A stretch of DNA of 64,000 bases from Oceanimonas doudoroffii (GCF_002242685.1 NZ_NBIM01000005.1:130480-194479), one strand, 5' to 3'; shown: positions 41,452 through 50,143, counted from the stretch's first letter. Program-made: numbers and translations. The notes: generated from the sequence alone by a model not told the origin.

Positions 41452-43179
41452 ATGACCCGAGTATCACTGCCTTACCTGTTCTTCTGGTGTTTTGCCGCCT
41501 GGGCCCTGGGCGGCATGCACTTTTTTATGCACAACCCCGGCGGCGCCGGCCTCTACCTGCCGTTCAACATGGTGGGCTGGATCTTCGTCTCGATATTGAT
41601 CGGCCTCGGCCTGTGGCAGCTGACCCGCAACCGGCTGGTGGTCTGGAGCCGATTGCACCTGTGGGGCTGGCTGGCCTTTATGCTGATGCTGGTGCCCCTG
41701 CTCTATTCCAATGCCGAACTGGCGGACCGGGCGCTGCCGCGGCTGGCGGGGCTGGCGGGAGGCCTGTTGTTCTGGTTTGCGCTGCTGCAGTGCCGCTTTG
41801 ATGAGCAGGGCCGCTGGCGCCTGCTTTATGTACTGCTGGCGGCGATCAGCCTGGAGGCAGTGCTCGGGCTGGTGCAGTACTACCTGCTGGAGCCGGGCAA
41901 CCCCATTGGCTATAACACCAATGCCAACCGGCCCTACGGCATTTTTCAGCAACCCAACGTCATGGCCAGCCTGATGGCCACCGGGCTGATGCTGGCCTGG
42001 TTTTTGTGGCTGGAAGACAGACGCTCACTGCCTGCCATTCGTCGTGTTTGGCTGGGGGCCATGCTGATAACCACGCCGCTGCTGCTGGTGGTACTGCAAT
42101 CCCGGGTGGGCCTCTTGGGCGGCCTCACGGGTGTACTGCTGATGCTGCCGCTGAGCTGGCAACGCTGCCGGCGTAATACCTTGATATTGCTTGGGCTGGT
42201 GGCGCTGGGCATGGCACTGGCGCTGGTGTCCATGGCATTTGTGGAGGGCGTACAACGGGGTGCCGAGGTGTACGGCGATCCCGGGGTGCGCAAATATTAC
42301 TGGCAGCAGAGCCTGGCATTGATCGGCCAGCATCCCTGGACCGGGGTGGGCTACGGCGACTTTGAACGGCAATTCATGGAGTTTTACGCCGCGCAGCGGG
42401 AGCAGATTGCCGGCCTGCCCCCCATGGAGCCCAACCTGGATCATCCTCATAACGAGCTGTTGTTCTGGGGGGTGGAAGGGGGTCTGTTGCCGGTGCTGGC
42501 CATCATTGGAGTCGCACTGGCCTTTGTGCGGCTGCTGTGCCGGGCCCCCTGGCGGCAGGCACTGGCGCTGGCGGCTTTGGTGTGGCCCATGGCCCTGCAC
42601 AGCCAGACCGAATACCCCTTCTACCATTCCCTGGCCCACTGGCTCACCCTGCTGGTGCTGCTGTACTGGATCGATCAACGGCTGCAACCGCTTGTCGAGA
42701 CGCCCTACCGCCACCGGCTGCTGGCCCGCTTCGCTGCCCTGCTGATCCCGGCGCTGGTGGTGCCCTTTATGGTCACCGGGCTGCAGACCGCCAACGCCAT
42801 TACTCAGTATGAACGGGGCGGCGGCAAGGAGCCGGCGCTGCTGCAGTCGGCCCTCAACCCCCTGGCCTGGCTGACCCGGCTGGAGTTCAACGCCATGTCG
42901 CTGCGGCTTGCCCTCGCCACGGCGCACCGGAACGACGAGGCGCTGCGGGAGTATCTGGACTGGGGCCGGGACTTCGTGCGCCGCACGCCCCGCATCAGCG
43001 TATACCACAACATGGTGCTGGCGCTGCACCGCCTGGAACGTCCCGAGGACGCCGAGCGGCTGCGGCAACAGGCCCGGCGCTACTACCCGAGGGAAACGCG
43101 ATTTGAACGAAACAACATTCAGCGGGCGCTGAGCGCAGGCGTGGCACTGTTTCCGGCATCCGGTGCCCCCGGCGCCTGA
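41452..43179 (+). CDS. PglL-type O-oligosaccharyltransferase / Wzy-C family protein
   Basis: This 575-residue inner-membrane protein has about eleven helices. Its large periplasmic loop contains the family signature DHPHNELLFWGVEGGLLPVL (about residues 327-346). The C-terminal soluble part (about 430-575) matches the Wzy_C_2 position. Family members attach oligosaccharides to pilin or other exported proteins (PglL/PilO) or ligate O-antigen (WaaL). The long Wzy_C_2 tail favours PglL. The ATG at 41452 follows an AAGG site; TTG at 41440 is in frame. Its 3' end overlaps the cyclotransferase gene by 61 bp. Confidence 0.8.
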   Translation: MTRVSLPYLFFWCFAAWALGGMHFFMHNPGGAGLYLPFNMVGWIFVSILIGLGLWQLTRNRLVVWSRLHLWGWLAFMLMLVPLLYSNAELADRALPRLAGLAGGLLFWFALLQCRFDEQGRWRLLYVLLAAISLEAVLGLVQYYLLEPGNPIGYNTNANRPYGIFQQPNVMASLMATGLMLAWFLWLEDRRSLPAIRRVWLGAMLITTPLLLVVLQSRVGLLGGLTGVLLMLPLSWQRCRRNTLILLGLVALGMALALVSMAFVEGVQRGAEVYGDPGVRKYYWQQSLALIGQHPWTGVGYGDFERQFMEFYAAQREQIAGLPPMEPNLDHPHNELLFWGVEGGLLPVLAIIGVALAFVRLLCRAPWRQALALAALVWPMALHSQTEYPFYHSLAHWLTLLVLLYWIDQRLQPLVETPYRHRLLARFAALLIPALVVPFMVTGLQTANAITQYERGGGKEPALLQSALNPLAWLTRLEFNAMSLRLALATAHRNDEALREYLDWGRDFVRRTPRISVYHNMVLALHRLERPEDAERLRQQARRYYPRETRFERNNIQRALSAGVALFPASGAPGA

Positions 43180-43928
43180 ACAAAACGCACCCGGAACAGC
43201 CGCGGCCACCACTTGCCGGTGAGGTAAAAATCACCGCTGCGCTGATCATGGGCAATGCCGTTGAGCACCGCCTCGTGATGGCTGACCCGCTGGCTGAGGG
43301 GCAGCAGGGCCGAGGCATCGATCACGGCATCGACCTCGCCGCTGTCCTTGCGAATGCGCAGTATGCGTGCCTGTTTCCAGACGTTGGCGTAAATGTGCCG
43401 ACCGACACAGGCCAGATCATTGAGCCGCCCTTGAGGCACCCCGCCCAGCCGAACGTTCAGCCGTCGTTGCAGGGTAAAGTCCGCCGGATCTCGCCGCTGC
43501 AGCGTGGCGCTGCCGTCACTCATCCACAGGCTGTCGCCGTCAAAGCACAGGCCCCAGCCTTCCCCCTGGTAGGAAAAGGCCTTGAGCAGACGCAGCTCCG
43601 GCAACTGCCACACCAGCGCCAGCCCTTCGCGCCAGGTCAGCTGCACCAGCCGGTCCTCCACCCGCGCCAGACCCTCACCAAACAGGCTGTCGGCGAGCAT
43701 GATTCGCCGTCCCGGCTCACCGCTGTCACCCTCTAGCCAACGCAGGCTGGACTGGCCGTAAAGGCCGGTGCTCTCGAACAGCCGGCCATCGTGCCACTCC
43801 AGCCCCTGAGTAAAGGCGTTGATATCGTGGGGCAGGGTTTCCAGCACGCGCACCGTCAGCCGTTCCACCGCCACCGCGGGCAGACTCAGCCAGAGTAGCA
43901 TACCCAACCACCAGCCGTGCCGACTCAT
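43119..43928 (-). CDS. Glutaminyl-peptide cyclotransferase (bacterial beta-propeller type)
   Basis: This enzyme converts N-terminal glutamine to pyroglutamate, probably in the periplasm. The 269-residue precursor has a signal peptide ending AVA (residue 20). The family's opening VLETLPHDINAFTQGLEW and the C-terminal DFYLTGKWWPRLFRVRF are present. The last 18 or so residues extend beyond the usual family end and read into the convergent PglL-like gene. The start overlaps the lipoprotein gene by 4 bp, so it is the last gene of the MCE operon. Confidence 0.85.
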   Translation of the reverse strand: MSRHGWWLGMLLWLSLPAVAVERLTVRVLETLPHDINAFTQGLEWHDGRLFESTGLYGQSSLRWLEGDSGEPGRRIMLADSLFGEGLARVEDRLVQLTWREGLALVWQLPELRLLKAFSYQGEGWGLCFDGDSLWMSDGSATLQRRDPADFTLQRRLNVRLGGVPQGRLNDLACVGRHIYANVWKQARILRIRKDSGEVDAVIDASALLPLSQRVSHHEAVLNGIAHDQRSGDFYLTGKWWPRLFRVRFVQAPGAPDAGNSATPALSAR

Positions 43929-44530
43929 GGCCCCCCTGCCTCGCCCGCGGCCAGCAACCAGGTCGCCAGCTCCTGCGCCAGCCGGCTGGCGGCACGGCCA
44001 TGAGCCATCACGACCGCATCCGCGCTCAGGCCATGAGGAGCTTCCCGTTGTTCGAACCGCCGCGCGGCCACAATGCGTCTGTCGGCGGCACGCAGCAGCC
44101 GGGCATCGAAGCGAATCACCACCTCGGCCCGGCCTGCGCTCAGATCCAGTTCAAAGGCCCGCAGGGTGCCGGCCAGTTCCCACTCGCCGTGAATGCCTTC
44201 GTCTTCTCGGCTGAGGCCGCCAATGCGGCCGTCCCGCCCCAAGGCATCCAGCAACCAGTCCTGCCACAATTGTGGCAGGGAGGCCGACCAGCGGGCACCG
44301 CCATAAGCCTGGTAAGACTGGTGCTCGGTCAGCACCAGTAGCCGGTTGCCATTCAGTACACCGGTGGCCTGGGGACGGGCCAGGCGCAGACCATCGAACA
44401 GCACGTCCTGCCCCGCCGCTGTCAGGGTGGCCGGCGGCAATCGGTACCGGCTGACCGGCTCGGCCGAAGGCAGCACAGAGCAGCCCGCCAGCCCCAGCAA
44501 CAGGATCAGCACCACCAGAGATTTGCTCAC
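43925..44530 (-). CDS. ABC-type transport auxiliary lipoprotein (PqiC-like)
   Basis: This 201-residue lipoprotein has a lipobox LLGLAGC at residues 11-17. It carries the family domain seen in PqiC and related outer-membrane partners of MCE transporters (YRLPPATL…, then a region around ALGRDGRIGGLSREDEG). It overlaps the MCE gene by 4 bp and the cyclotransferase gene by 4 bp. It is probably the outer-membrane docking piece of the transporter encoded upstream. Confidence 0.82.
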   Translation of the reverse strand: MSKSLVVLILLLGLAGCSVLPSAEPVSRYRLPPATLTAAGQDVLFDGLRLARPQATGVLNGNRLLVLTEHQSYQAYGGARWSASLPQLWQDWLLDALGRDGRIGGLSREDEGIHGEWELAGTLRAFELDLSAGRAEVVIRFDARLLRAADRRIVAARRFEQREAPHGLSADAVVMAHGRAASRLAQELATWLLAAGEAGGP

Positions 44531-45441
44531 GGTTCAAATTCCTCCATCTCGTGACGATCCAGCAGGGTCGCGGCGGGATCCTGCTCCAGCTGGAAGGCAA
44601 CATCTCCCAGCACCCTCAGGGTACGCCGCAACTCCCGCAGCGCCGGCTCCAGCTCGGCCAGGCTCCGCACGCCCGCTTCCAGCCCCTGCTGCTGTGTGAG
44701 CAACCGATCCAGCCGCTCACTCAGTCGCCGCAGGCTGGCCGCCGTCGCGGCGGAATCGGCCAGCAGGGGCTCGCCATGACGAGCCAGCTGCCGATCGAGC
44801 CGTGCCAGCACGGCGTCGAGCCGAACAGCCACAGAGGTAAAGGCAGCAAGCCCTTCTCCCAGGGTATCCTGCTGTTGCGCCAGGGAAGCGCTGGCCGAAT
44901 CCAGGCTGGCCAGAATACGACCGACATGGGCGGCGTTCTGTGGGGTGAGCAGGCGATTGGCATTGTCGAGCAGGGTGGTCAGGCTGACCATCAGTTCTTC
45001 GCTGCCGACCCGCAACCGGCTCAGGGGGGACGGCTCGGCCCGAATAACCGGTATGTCATTGCGGCCATTGGCCAACAGGGGGCTGTCGGGCGAGCCGTGG
45101 CTGAGGGCGATATTGGCGGCCCCGGTGATATTGGCCAGGGCCAGCCGGGCCCGAGTGTCAGCCTTGACCGGAGCATCGGCGTCAATGCGAACCCGTGCCC
45201 GCACCTGGCGCGGATCGTCCGGATTCAGGGTCAGGCTTTCCACCTCGCCCACACGAATACCACTGTATTGTACCGCACTGCCCACCGACAGCCCGGACAC
45301 CGGCTCACTGAATACAATGTCGTAGCGGCGCAGCTCACGGTCGTCACCGACCTTTGCCAGCCAGAGTACAAAGCCCAGGGCGGCGGTCGCCGCCAGCAGG
45401 GTAAACAGGCCGATCAGCACATGATGGGCTCGGGTTTCCAT
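44527..45441 (-). CDS. MCE-domain (MlaD-family) lipid transport protein
   Basis: This 304-residue protein has an N-terminal helix (about residues 7-30) and one MCE domain (about 35-115, with YDIVFSEPVSGLSVGSAVQYSGIRVGEV). A long helical tail follows, rich in LDRLL/SLRRL repeats, probably a coiled coil that lengthens the periplasmic channel. The tail distinguishes it from the short MlaD at 10329-10802. It starts 3 bp after the ATPase stop and overlaps the lipoprotein gene by 4 bp. Confidence 0.87.
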   Translation of the reverse strand: METRAHHVLIGLFTLLAATAALGFVLWLAKVGDDRELRRYDIVFSEPVSGLSVGSAVQYSGIRVGEVESLTLNPDDPRQVRARVRIDADAPVKADTRARLALANITGAANIALSHGSPDSPLLANGRNDIPVIRAEPSPLSRLRVGSEELMVSLTTLLDNANRLLTPQNAAHVGRILASLDSASASLAQQQDTLGEGLAAFTSVAVRLDAVLARLDRQLARHGEPLLADSAATAASLRRLSERLDRLLTQQQGLEAGVRSLAELEPALRELRRTLRVLGDVAFQLEQDPAATLLDRHEMEEFEP

Positions 45442-45444
45442 GTT

Positions 45445-46224
45445 CTACTCCTCGTTGCCGTGCACGGCCTGCCGGGCCGCTCGGCCCCGCGGGCCGTGAA
45501 AATAATCCCGAATCCAGGCGTCATCGGTGGCTGCCACCTCGGCAAGGGTGCCCACCGCCTGTACCCGCTTTTGTCCCAGCACCGCGACCCGATCGCAGCA
45601 GGCGTACAGGGTATCGAGATCGTGCGTAACCAGCACCACGGTCAGGCCCAGGGCATCACGCAGGGTCAGCAGCAAACGATCAAAGGCCGCCGCCGATACC
45701 GGATCCAGCCCGGCGGTAGGCTCATCCAGAAACAGGATCTGCGGATCCAGCGCCAGCGCCCGGGCCAGGGCCGCCCGCTTGACCATGCCTCCGGACAGGC
45801 TCGAGGGATAGCGTCCCCCCGCCAGTGCCGGCAGCCCAGCCAGAGCCAGCTTGATGTCCGCCAGCGCACCGGCTTGCCGCCGGTTCAGACCGGCATGCTC
45901 CACCAGCGGCAGGGCGATATTCTCCAGCACCGTCAGCGAGGAAAACAGGGCGCCGTTCTGAAACAGCACTCCCATGCGCCGCTCAAGTGCGCGACGCTGT
46001 GCCGTTGGCAGGGTCAGCAAATCCTGCTGCCACAGGCGCACCTCACCGGCGTCGGGCCGGTGCAGGCCAATAATGGAGTGCAACAGCACCGACTTGCCGC
46101 TGCCGGAACCACCCACCAGTCCAAGAATCTCCCCCTCGATCACATTCAGATCCAGGCGATCATGCACCACCTGGGCACCAAAGCAGTTGCGCAGCCCTCG
46201 CACCTGAATAATGGCCCCGCTCAC
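45445..46224 (-). CDS. ABC transporter ATPase of the second MCE system
   Basis: This 259-residue MlaF-type ATPase has Walker A GGSGSGKS, signature LSGGMVKR, Walker B ILFLDEPTAGLDP and H-loop LVTHDLDTL. Translation most likely starts at GTG 46224 (VSGAIIQVRGL), overlapping the permease stop by 4 bp (GTGA). The frame remains open back to 46890 but that part is antisense-like noise in the permease gene. Confidence 0.88.
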   Translation of the reverse strand: MSGAIIQVRGLRNCFGAQVVHDRLDLNVIEGEILGLVGGSGSGKSVLLHSIIGLHRPDAGEVRLWQQDLLTLPTAQRRALERRMGVLFQNGALFSSLTVLENIALPLVEHAGLNRRQAGALADIKLALAGLPALAGGRYPSSLSGGMVKRAALARALALDPQILFLDEPTAGLDPVSAAAFDRLLLTLRDALGLTVVLVTHDLDTLYACCDRVAVLGQKRVQAVGTLAEVAATDDAWIRDYFHGPRGRAARQAVHGNEE

Positions 46225-47336
46225 CAGCCCATCTCCATCAGAAACAGGGCGGCAATGGCATCCAGCAGGATCACCACAAAGATCGACTGCACCACGCTGG
46301 AGGTGGTGTGTTCGCCCACCGACTGGGCGCTGCCCGCAACCTTGAATCCTTCCAGGCAGCCGATCAGGGCAATCAGCATCGCAAATAACGGAGCCTTGCC
46401 CAGCCCTACCAGCAAATGACGAACCGGCACTTCCTGCACGATGGCCAGGTAGTGCGCCAGGGAAATATCCAGTGACAACAAGCCCACCAGGGCGCCGCCG
46501 AGCAGGCCGCTGATGATGGCGATAAAGGTCAGCAGCGGCAGAGTCAGCAACAGGGCCAGCAGCCTGGGCAACACCAGCAAGGCGATGGGATCCAGCCCCT
46601 GGGCGCGCAGGGCATCCAGCTCCTGATTGACCTTCATCGCCCCCAACTGGGCGGTAAAAGCGCTGGCGGTACGACCGGCCAGCAAAATGGCGGTCAGCAG
46701 CACCCCAAACTCGCGCATAAAGCTGTAGGCCACCAGATCCACCGTATAGATGGTGGCGCCGAAGCTGGCCAGCACGGTGGCGCCGAGAAAGGCCACCACT
46801 GCCCCCACCAGAAAAGTGAGCAGAGCCACAATGGGTACAGCGTTGAGGCCACACTGCTGCATTTGTGCCACCAGCGCCGTAAGGCGCCATTGCCCCGGGC
46901 GAAACACCAATACCAGGCCGGTGCTCAGGGTCAGACCGGCAAAACCCAGTAGCCGGCGCCCTTGCTGCCAGCCCGAATGCATATATTCGCCCAGCCGGGC
47001 CAGGCTATCGCTCCAGTGCGCCTCGACCAATGGCGCCGGCTCTCGCCCGCTCATGCTCCCGGCCACCGCCAGCAACAGCGCCCGCTGCCCGTCGTTCAGG
47101 CCGGTGGCGTTCCGCGTCAACGATGCCAGCGTCTTACCCAAGCGCTGCCACAGCAGGCCGGCACCGGCGGTATCGAGCCGATTCAGCTTACTGCCGTCCA
47201 GAGCCCTGACCTCTTGCGCCGGCAGGCTCACCAATCGAGCATGCAGGCAGGCGTGATGCGCCAGGGTCCAATCACCACTCAGGCTCAGCCGTCCCTCACG
47301 CAGGCTCCACTCCCCCTCGGGGTTACCCTCGTTCAA
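46221..47336 (-). CDS. MlaE-type permease with N-terminal STAS domain
   Basis: This 371-residue inner-membrane permease fuses a STAS domain (about residues 8-100, with ALDGSKLNRLDTAGAGLLW) to an MlaE permease (about 120-371, with LLAGRTASAFTAQLGAMKVNQELDAL). In the Mla system those are separate proteins (MlaB and MlaE). It overlaps the ClC gene and the ATPase gene by 4 bp each. Confidence 0.9.
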   Translation of the reverse strand: MNEGNPEGEWSLREGRLSLSGDWTLAHHACLHARLVSLPAQEVRALDGSKLNRLDTAGAGLLWQRLGKTLASLTRNATGLNDGQRALLLAVAGSMSGREPAPLVEAHWSDSLARLGEYMHSGWQQGRRLLGFAGLTLSTGLVLVFRPGQWRLTALVAQMQQCGLNAVPIVALLTFLVGAVVAFLGATVLASFGATIYTVDLVAYSFMREFGVLLTAILLAGRTASAFTAQLGAMKVNQELDALRAQGLDPIALLVLPRLLALLLTLPLLTFIAIISGLLGGALVGLLSLDISLAHYLAIVQEVPVRHLLVGLGKAPLFAMLIALIGCLEGFKVAGSAQSVGEHTTSSVVQSIFVVILLDAIAALFLMEMGW

Positions 47337-48991
47337 TACAGGCCTCCTTCTTCGGTGAGCATGCGCACCAGCCGGCCTCGAGTGACCAGGCCCCGGCCCC
47401 GGCGCACCGGCACCAGAAAGCCGGCCCCGTCCTCCCCCGACAGGGTGCGCAGCGCCTGCAGTAACGACATGTCCCGCTCCAGCAACTGCAGCCGGCGGGC
47501 GGGCGTCAGCAGAGACTCAAGGCTTTCCGGGGTGATATTTCGTTCAAGCTGAGCCGGCTTAAGCAGGTAATACTGCTGATCCCGGTGCACCACCAGGGCA
47601 TGGGCCTCGGTGCGGGGCAAAGGGCCCTCGCCGTTCCACTCTACCAGGCTGAGGTCAGCCAGCTCCGACAGATAGCGCTGGGCCAGGGCGGTACGAAGGG
47701 GGTGGGTCTGCAGCTCCTGCCCTCGCACCCGCAACTGGGTGATCACCAGGGATGGCAGATGAAAACCGTGTTGACACAACAGGTTAGCGCCCAGCACCAC
47801 CACCATGGCCGGCAGCATGGCCTCGGCGCTGAGGGACAGTTCCAGTACGGTGGCAATGGCGGCCAGCGGCGCGTGCAACACGGCACTCATCATGGCCGCC
47901 ATGCCCAGCAGGGCATAGAGGGCCGGATCGGACGTGCCGGGGAGCAATGCCCCGGCCACCCCGCCGGCACACGCCCCCAGCATCAGGGTAGGGGCAATCT
48001 GGCCGCCGGGTACACCCAGGCCAATGGCCGCCGCCGTAGCCAGCAGCTTGGCCCCGAGTATGCCCAGCAGCAACAGCCAGGGCAGCTGATTACCGAGGGC
48101 GGCATTGATGGTGTCATAGCCGGAGCCCAGCACCTGGGGTGCGGCCAGCGCCAACGCGCCGGTAACGGCCCCGGCCAGCAGCAGGCGAAGGGCTCGAGCC
48201 TTGAGCGGTAACCGCACGAACACCAGCACCAGCCGCTGAAACAGCGCCGCCAGCAGGCCCACCCAGAGCCCGGTCAGCAACAGGCCGGGAATGTCCTGGT
48301 AGGACGCCAGCGACAGGCTGACCGGCGCCAGCACCGCATGCTCCCCCAGCAGGGCGCCGGTCAAGGCCGAAGCGGTAATGGCGGCGGCGATAATGGGGGC
48401 GAAACCGAGCAGGCTATATTCCATCAGCACTACCTCCATGGCGAACAACACCCCTGCCAGCGGCGTGTTGAAGGCCGCCGAGATCGCCGCCGCAGTACCA
48501 CACCCCAGCAACAGCCGCAGCTGGCTGGGCGGCCGCCCGCTAAGCTGGCCAATTTGGCTGGCAATGCCCGCCCCCAGGTGTACCGTGGGCCCTTCCCGCC
48601 CCACGCTGTGCCCCGAGCCAAGGGCGATCAATGCCGCCACAAACTGAAAGCCGATGGTGGCCGCCGGAATCCGGCCCTGGCCGAACTGCAACCGCTCAAG
48701 CACATAAGCCAGTCCCACCGACCAGGACGCCGGTGGCGTCAGCCGGTAGAGCAGGATCAGCAGCAGGCTGCCAGCCAGGGGCAACCCCAGCTGCCAGTAC
48801 CAGGCCAGAGACTCAAAATCTTCGAGGTTGTCACCGTTCAGGCTGCCGAGCACGCCATTGAGCAGGACGAGAAAGCTCATCATCACCAGGCTGGCAATCA
48901 CGCCGGTCAGCACGCCCAGCAGCACCAGCGGCAACAGGCTGCCGGCCCGGGGTAACAGTAGGCGTTGCAGCACCTTGTTGGGTTGGCTCAT
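47333..48991 (-). CDS. ClC-family chloride channel with CBS region
   Basis: This 552-residue inner-membrane protein has the ClC fold with the gating glutamate in GREGP (E133) and the later GVPGGQIAPTLMLGA segment. A C-terminal soluble part (about residues 420-552) looks like a CBS pair. The position of the internal proton-transfer glutamate of E. coli ClcA reads EV (E186-V187) rather than EE, as in ClC channels. The first selectivity motif is divergent (SWSVGLAY instead of GSGIP). The start MSQPNKVLQR was chosen over 49051. It is the first gene of the MCE operon. Confidence 0.85.
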   Translation of the reverse strand: MSQPNKVLQRLLLPRAGSLLPLVLLGVLTGVIASLVMMSFLVLLNGVLGSLNGDNLEDFESLAWYWQLGLPLAGSLLLILLYRLTPPASWSVGLAYVLERLQFGQGRIPAATIGFQFVAALIALGSGHSVGREGPTVHLGAGIASQIGQLSGRPPSQLRLLLGCGTAAAISAAFNTPLAGVLFAMEVVLMEYSLLGFAPIIAAAITASALTGALLGEHAVLAPVSLSLASYQDIPGLLLTGLWVGLLAALFQRLVLVFVRLPLKARALRLLLAGAVTGALALAAPQVLGSGYDTINAALGNQLPWLLLLGILGAKLLATAAAIGLGVPGGQIAPTLMLGACAGGVAGALLPGTSDPALYALLGMAAMMSAVLHAPLAAIATVLELSLSAEAMLPAMVVVLGANLLCQHGFHLPSLVITQLRVRGQELQTHPLRTALAQRYLSELADLSLVEWNGEGPLPRTEAHALVVHRDQQYYLLKPAQLERNITPESLESLLTPARRLQLLERDMSLLQALRTLSGEDGAGFLVPVRRGRGLVTRGRLVRMLTEEGGLY

Positions 48992-49110
48992 GGGTGAATT
49001 CCGTTGGCTTCGGAAGGCTTCATTATTGCCCCCAGTGTGCGAACAAACCACTTTTGCAGCAAGGATTTATGGTACATTTCACAGACTTTGAGCAGAACGG
49101 ACAAGCCATC

Positions 49111-49422
49111 ATGTACAAGCTGGTGTTTTTCGTGCCCGAGACCCATGCAGAAGCCGTCAAGCGAGCGGTGTTTGCCACCGGCGCCGGCAAAATCGGCGAC
49201 TACGATCAGTGCTGCTTTGAAACTCCAGGCCAGGGTCAATTTCGTCCACTGGCAGGAGCCAGTCCCTTTCTCGGCGAGGCCGGCAAGCTGGAGCGGGTGA
49301 ACGAGCTGCGCATCGAACTGGTGTGCGAGGATCACCTGATCCGCGACGCCGTGAATGCCCTGCGCAAGGCCCATCCCTACGAAGAGCCGGCCTACGACGT
49401 CTGGCCCCTGACCGGACTCTGA
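49111..49422 (+). CDS. NIF3-like / YqfO-type small protein
   Basis: This 103-residue protein matches the small stand-alone domain (MYKLVFFVPETHAEAVKRAVF…, ending HPYEEPAYDVWPL) that is inserted in NIF3/YqfO proteins and resembles CutA/PII folds. The biochemical function is unknown. The start at 49111 fits family N-termini; the frame opens at 48994. It diverges from the ClC gene. Confidence 0.82.
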   Translation: MYKLVFFVPETHAEAVKRAVFATGAGKIGDYDQCCFETPGQGQFRPLAGASPFLGEAGKLERVNELRIELVCEDHLIRDAVNALRKAHPYEEPAYDVWPLTGL

Positions 49423-49545
49423 ACAGCCGCCCTGCGCTGGACGACGAAAACGGGCGATGCGTCCCAAACGCTCCGGGACGGCGCAACTATTTTCCGTTGT
49501 GGGGCTCCAATAATTGTTCTCCTATTTCGAGTCGAGGTTTTTTCA

Positions 49546-49998
49546 ATGCACTGCATTTTGCCCGGCCCCTGCGGCCCGCTGCGTATCGACGCCACCGACG
49601 ACGTCATCACCGGTCTGAGCTTTATGACCGGCGACACTACGGCCCTGGCACCGACGTCTCCCCTGCTGCAAGAAACCTGCGACCAGCTGAACGCCTATTT
49701 CGCCGGCAGGCTGCACCGCTTCAGCCTGCCCCTGGCGCCTAGTGGAACCCCCTTCCAGCAGCAGGTATGGCACGCCCTGCAGCATATTCCCTGGGGCGAG
49801 CGACGCAGTTATGGCGACATTGCCGGCGCCATCGGCAATCCCAGGGCGGTGCGGGCCGTGGGTGCCGCCAATGGCCGCAATCCCATCGCCATCATCATTC
49901 CCTGCCACCGCGTGATCGGTGCCGACGGTCGTCTGACCGGCTATGCCGGCGGTCTGGAACGCAAACGCTGGCTGCTGGCCCTTGAGGCCAATGCCTGA
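49546..49998 (+). CDS. ogt: Methylated-DNA-protein cysteine methyltransferase (Ogt)
   Basis: Ogt repairs O6-alkylguanine and O4-alkylthymine by suicidal transfer to a cysteine. The 150-residue protein has the helix-turn-helix region SYGDIAGAIGNPRAVRAVGAANG and the active-site PCHRVIG motif. The window upstream (49423-49545) shows no other gene. The CsrB RNA control region begins just after its stop. Confidence 0.93.
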   Translation: MHCILPGPCGPLRIDATDDVITGLSFMTGDTTALAPTSPLLQETCDQLNAYFAGRLHRFSLPLAPSGTPFQQQVWHALQHIPWGERRSYGDIAGAIGNPRAVRAVGAANGRNPIAIIIPCHRVIGADGRLTGYAGGLERKRWLLALEANA

Positions 49999-50015
49999 CA
50001 ATAACCCCGTCCTTC

Positions 50016-50033
50016 TGTGCGAGATCTCTCAAG
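50016..50033 (+). promoter_or_regulatory. csrB: UvrY/GacA-type box upstream of csrB
   Basis: TGTGCGAGATCTCTCAAG matches the E. coli csrB UvrY box TGTGAGAGATCTCTTACA at 14 of 18 positions, including the GAGATCTCT centre. It lies about 95 bp upstream of the csrB promoter. Confidence 0.6.
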
Positions 50034-50109
50034 CTGCGGGCAGACAATACGTCGTTGTGCTCGCGCCTTTGTCACCCAATAACATTAACTTCATAACAAA
50101 ATCAATCAC

Positions 50110-50137
50110 TTGACAGATTTTAACCCATTCTGATACT
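50110..50137 (+). promoter_or_regulatory. csrB: Promoter of the CsrB-like RNA
   Basis: A perfect TTGACA (50110-50115) and GATACT (50132-50137) are 16 bp apart, giving a start near 50144. AATCAATCACTTG (50100-50112) fits the IHF consensus WATCAANNNNTTR and overlaps the -35. Confidence 0.65.
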
Positions 50138-50143
50138 CGGGAC

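Noticed and set aside
45445..46890. A 481-residue form of the MCE-system ATPase starting at 46890
   Set aside because: The first 220 residues lie over the permease gene and are low-complexity; the ATPase begins at GTG 46224.
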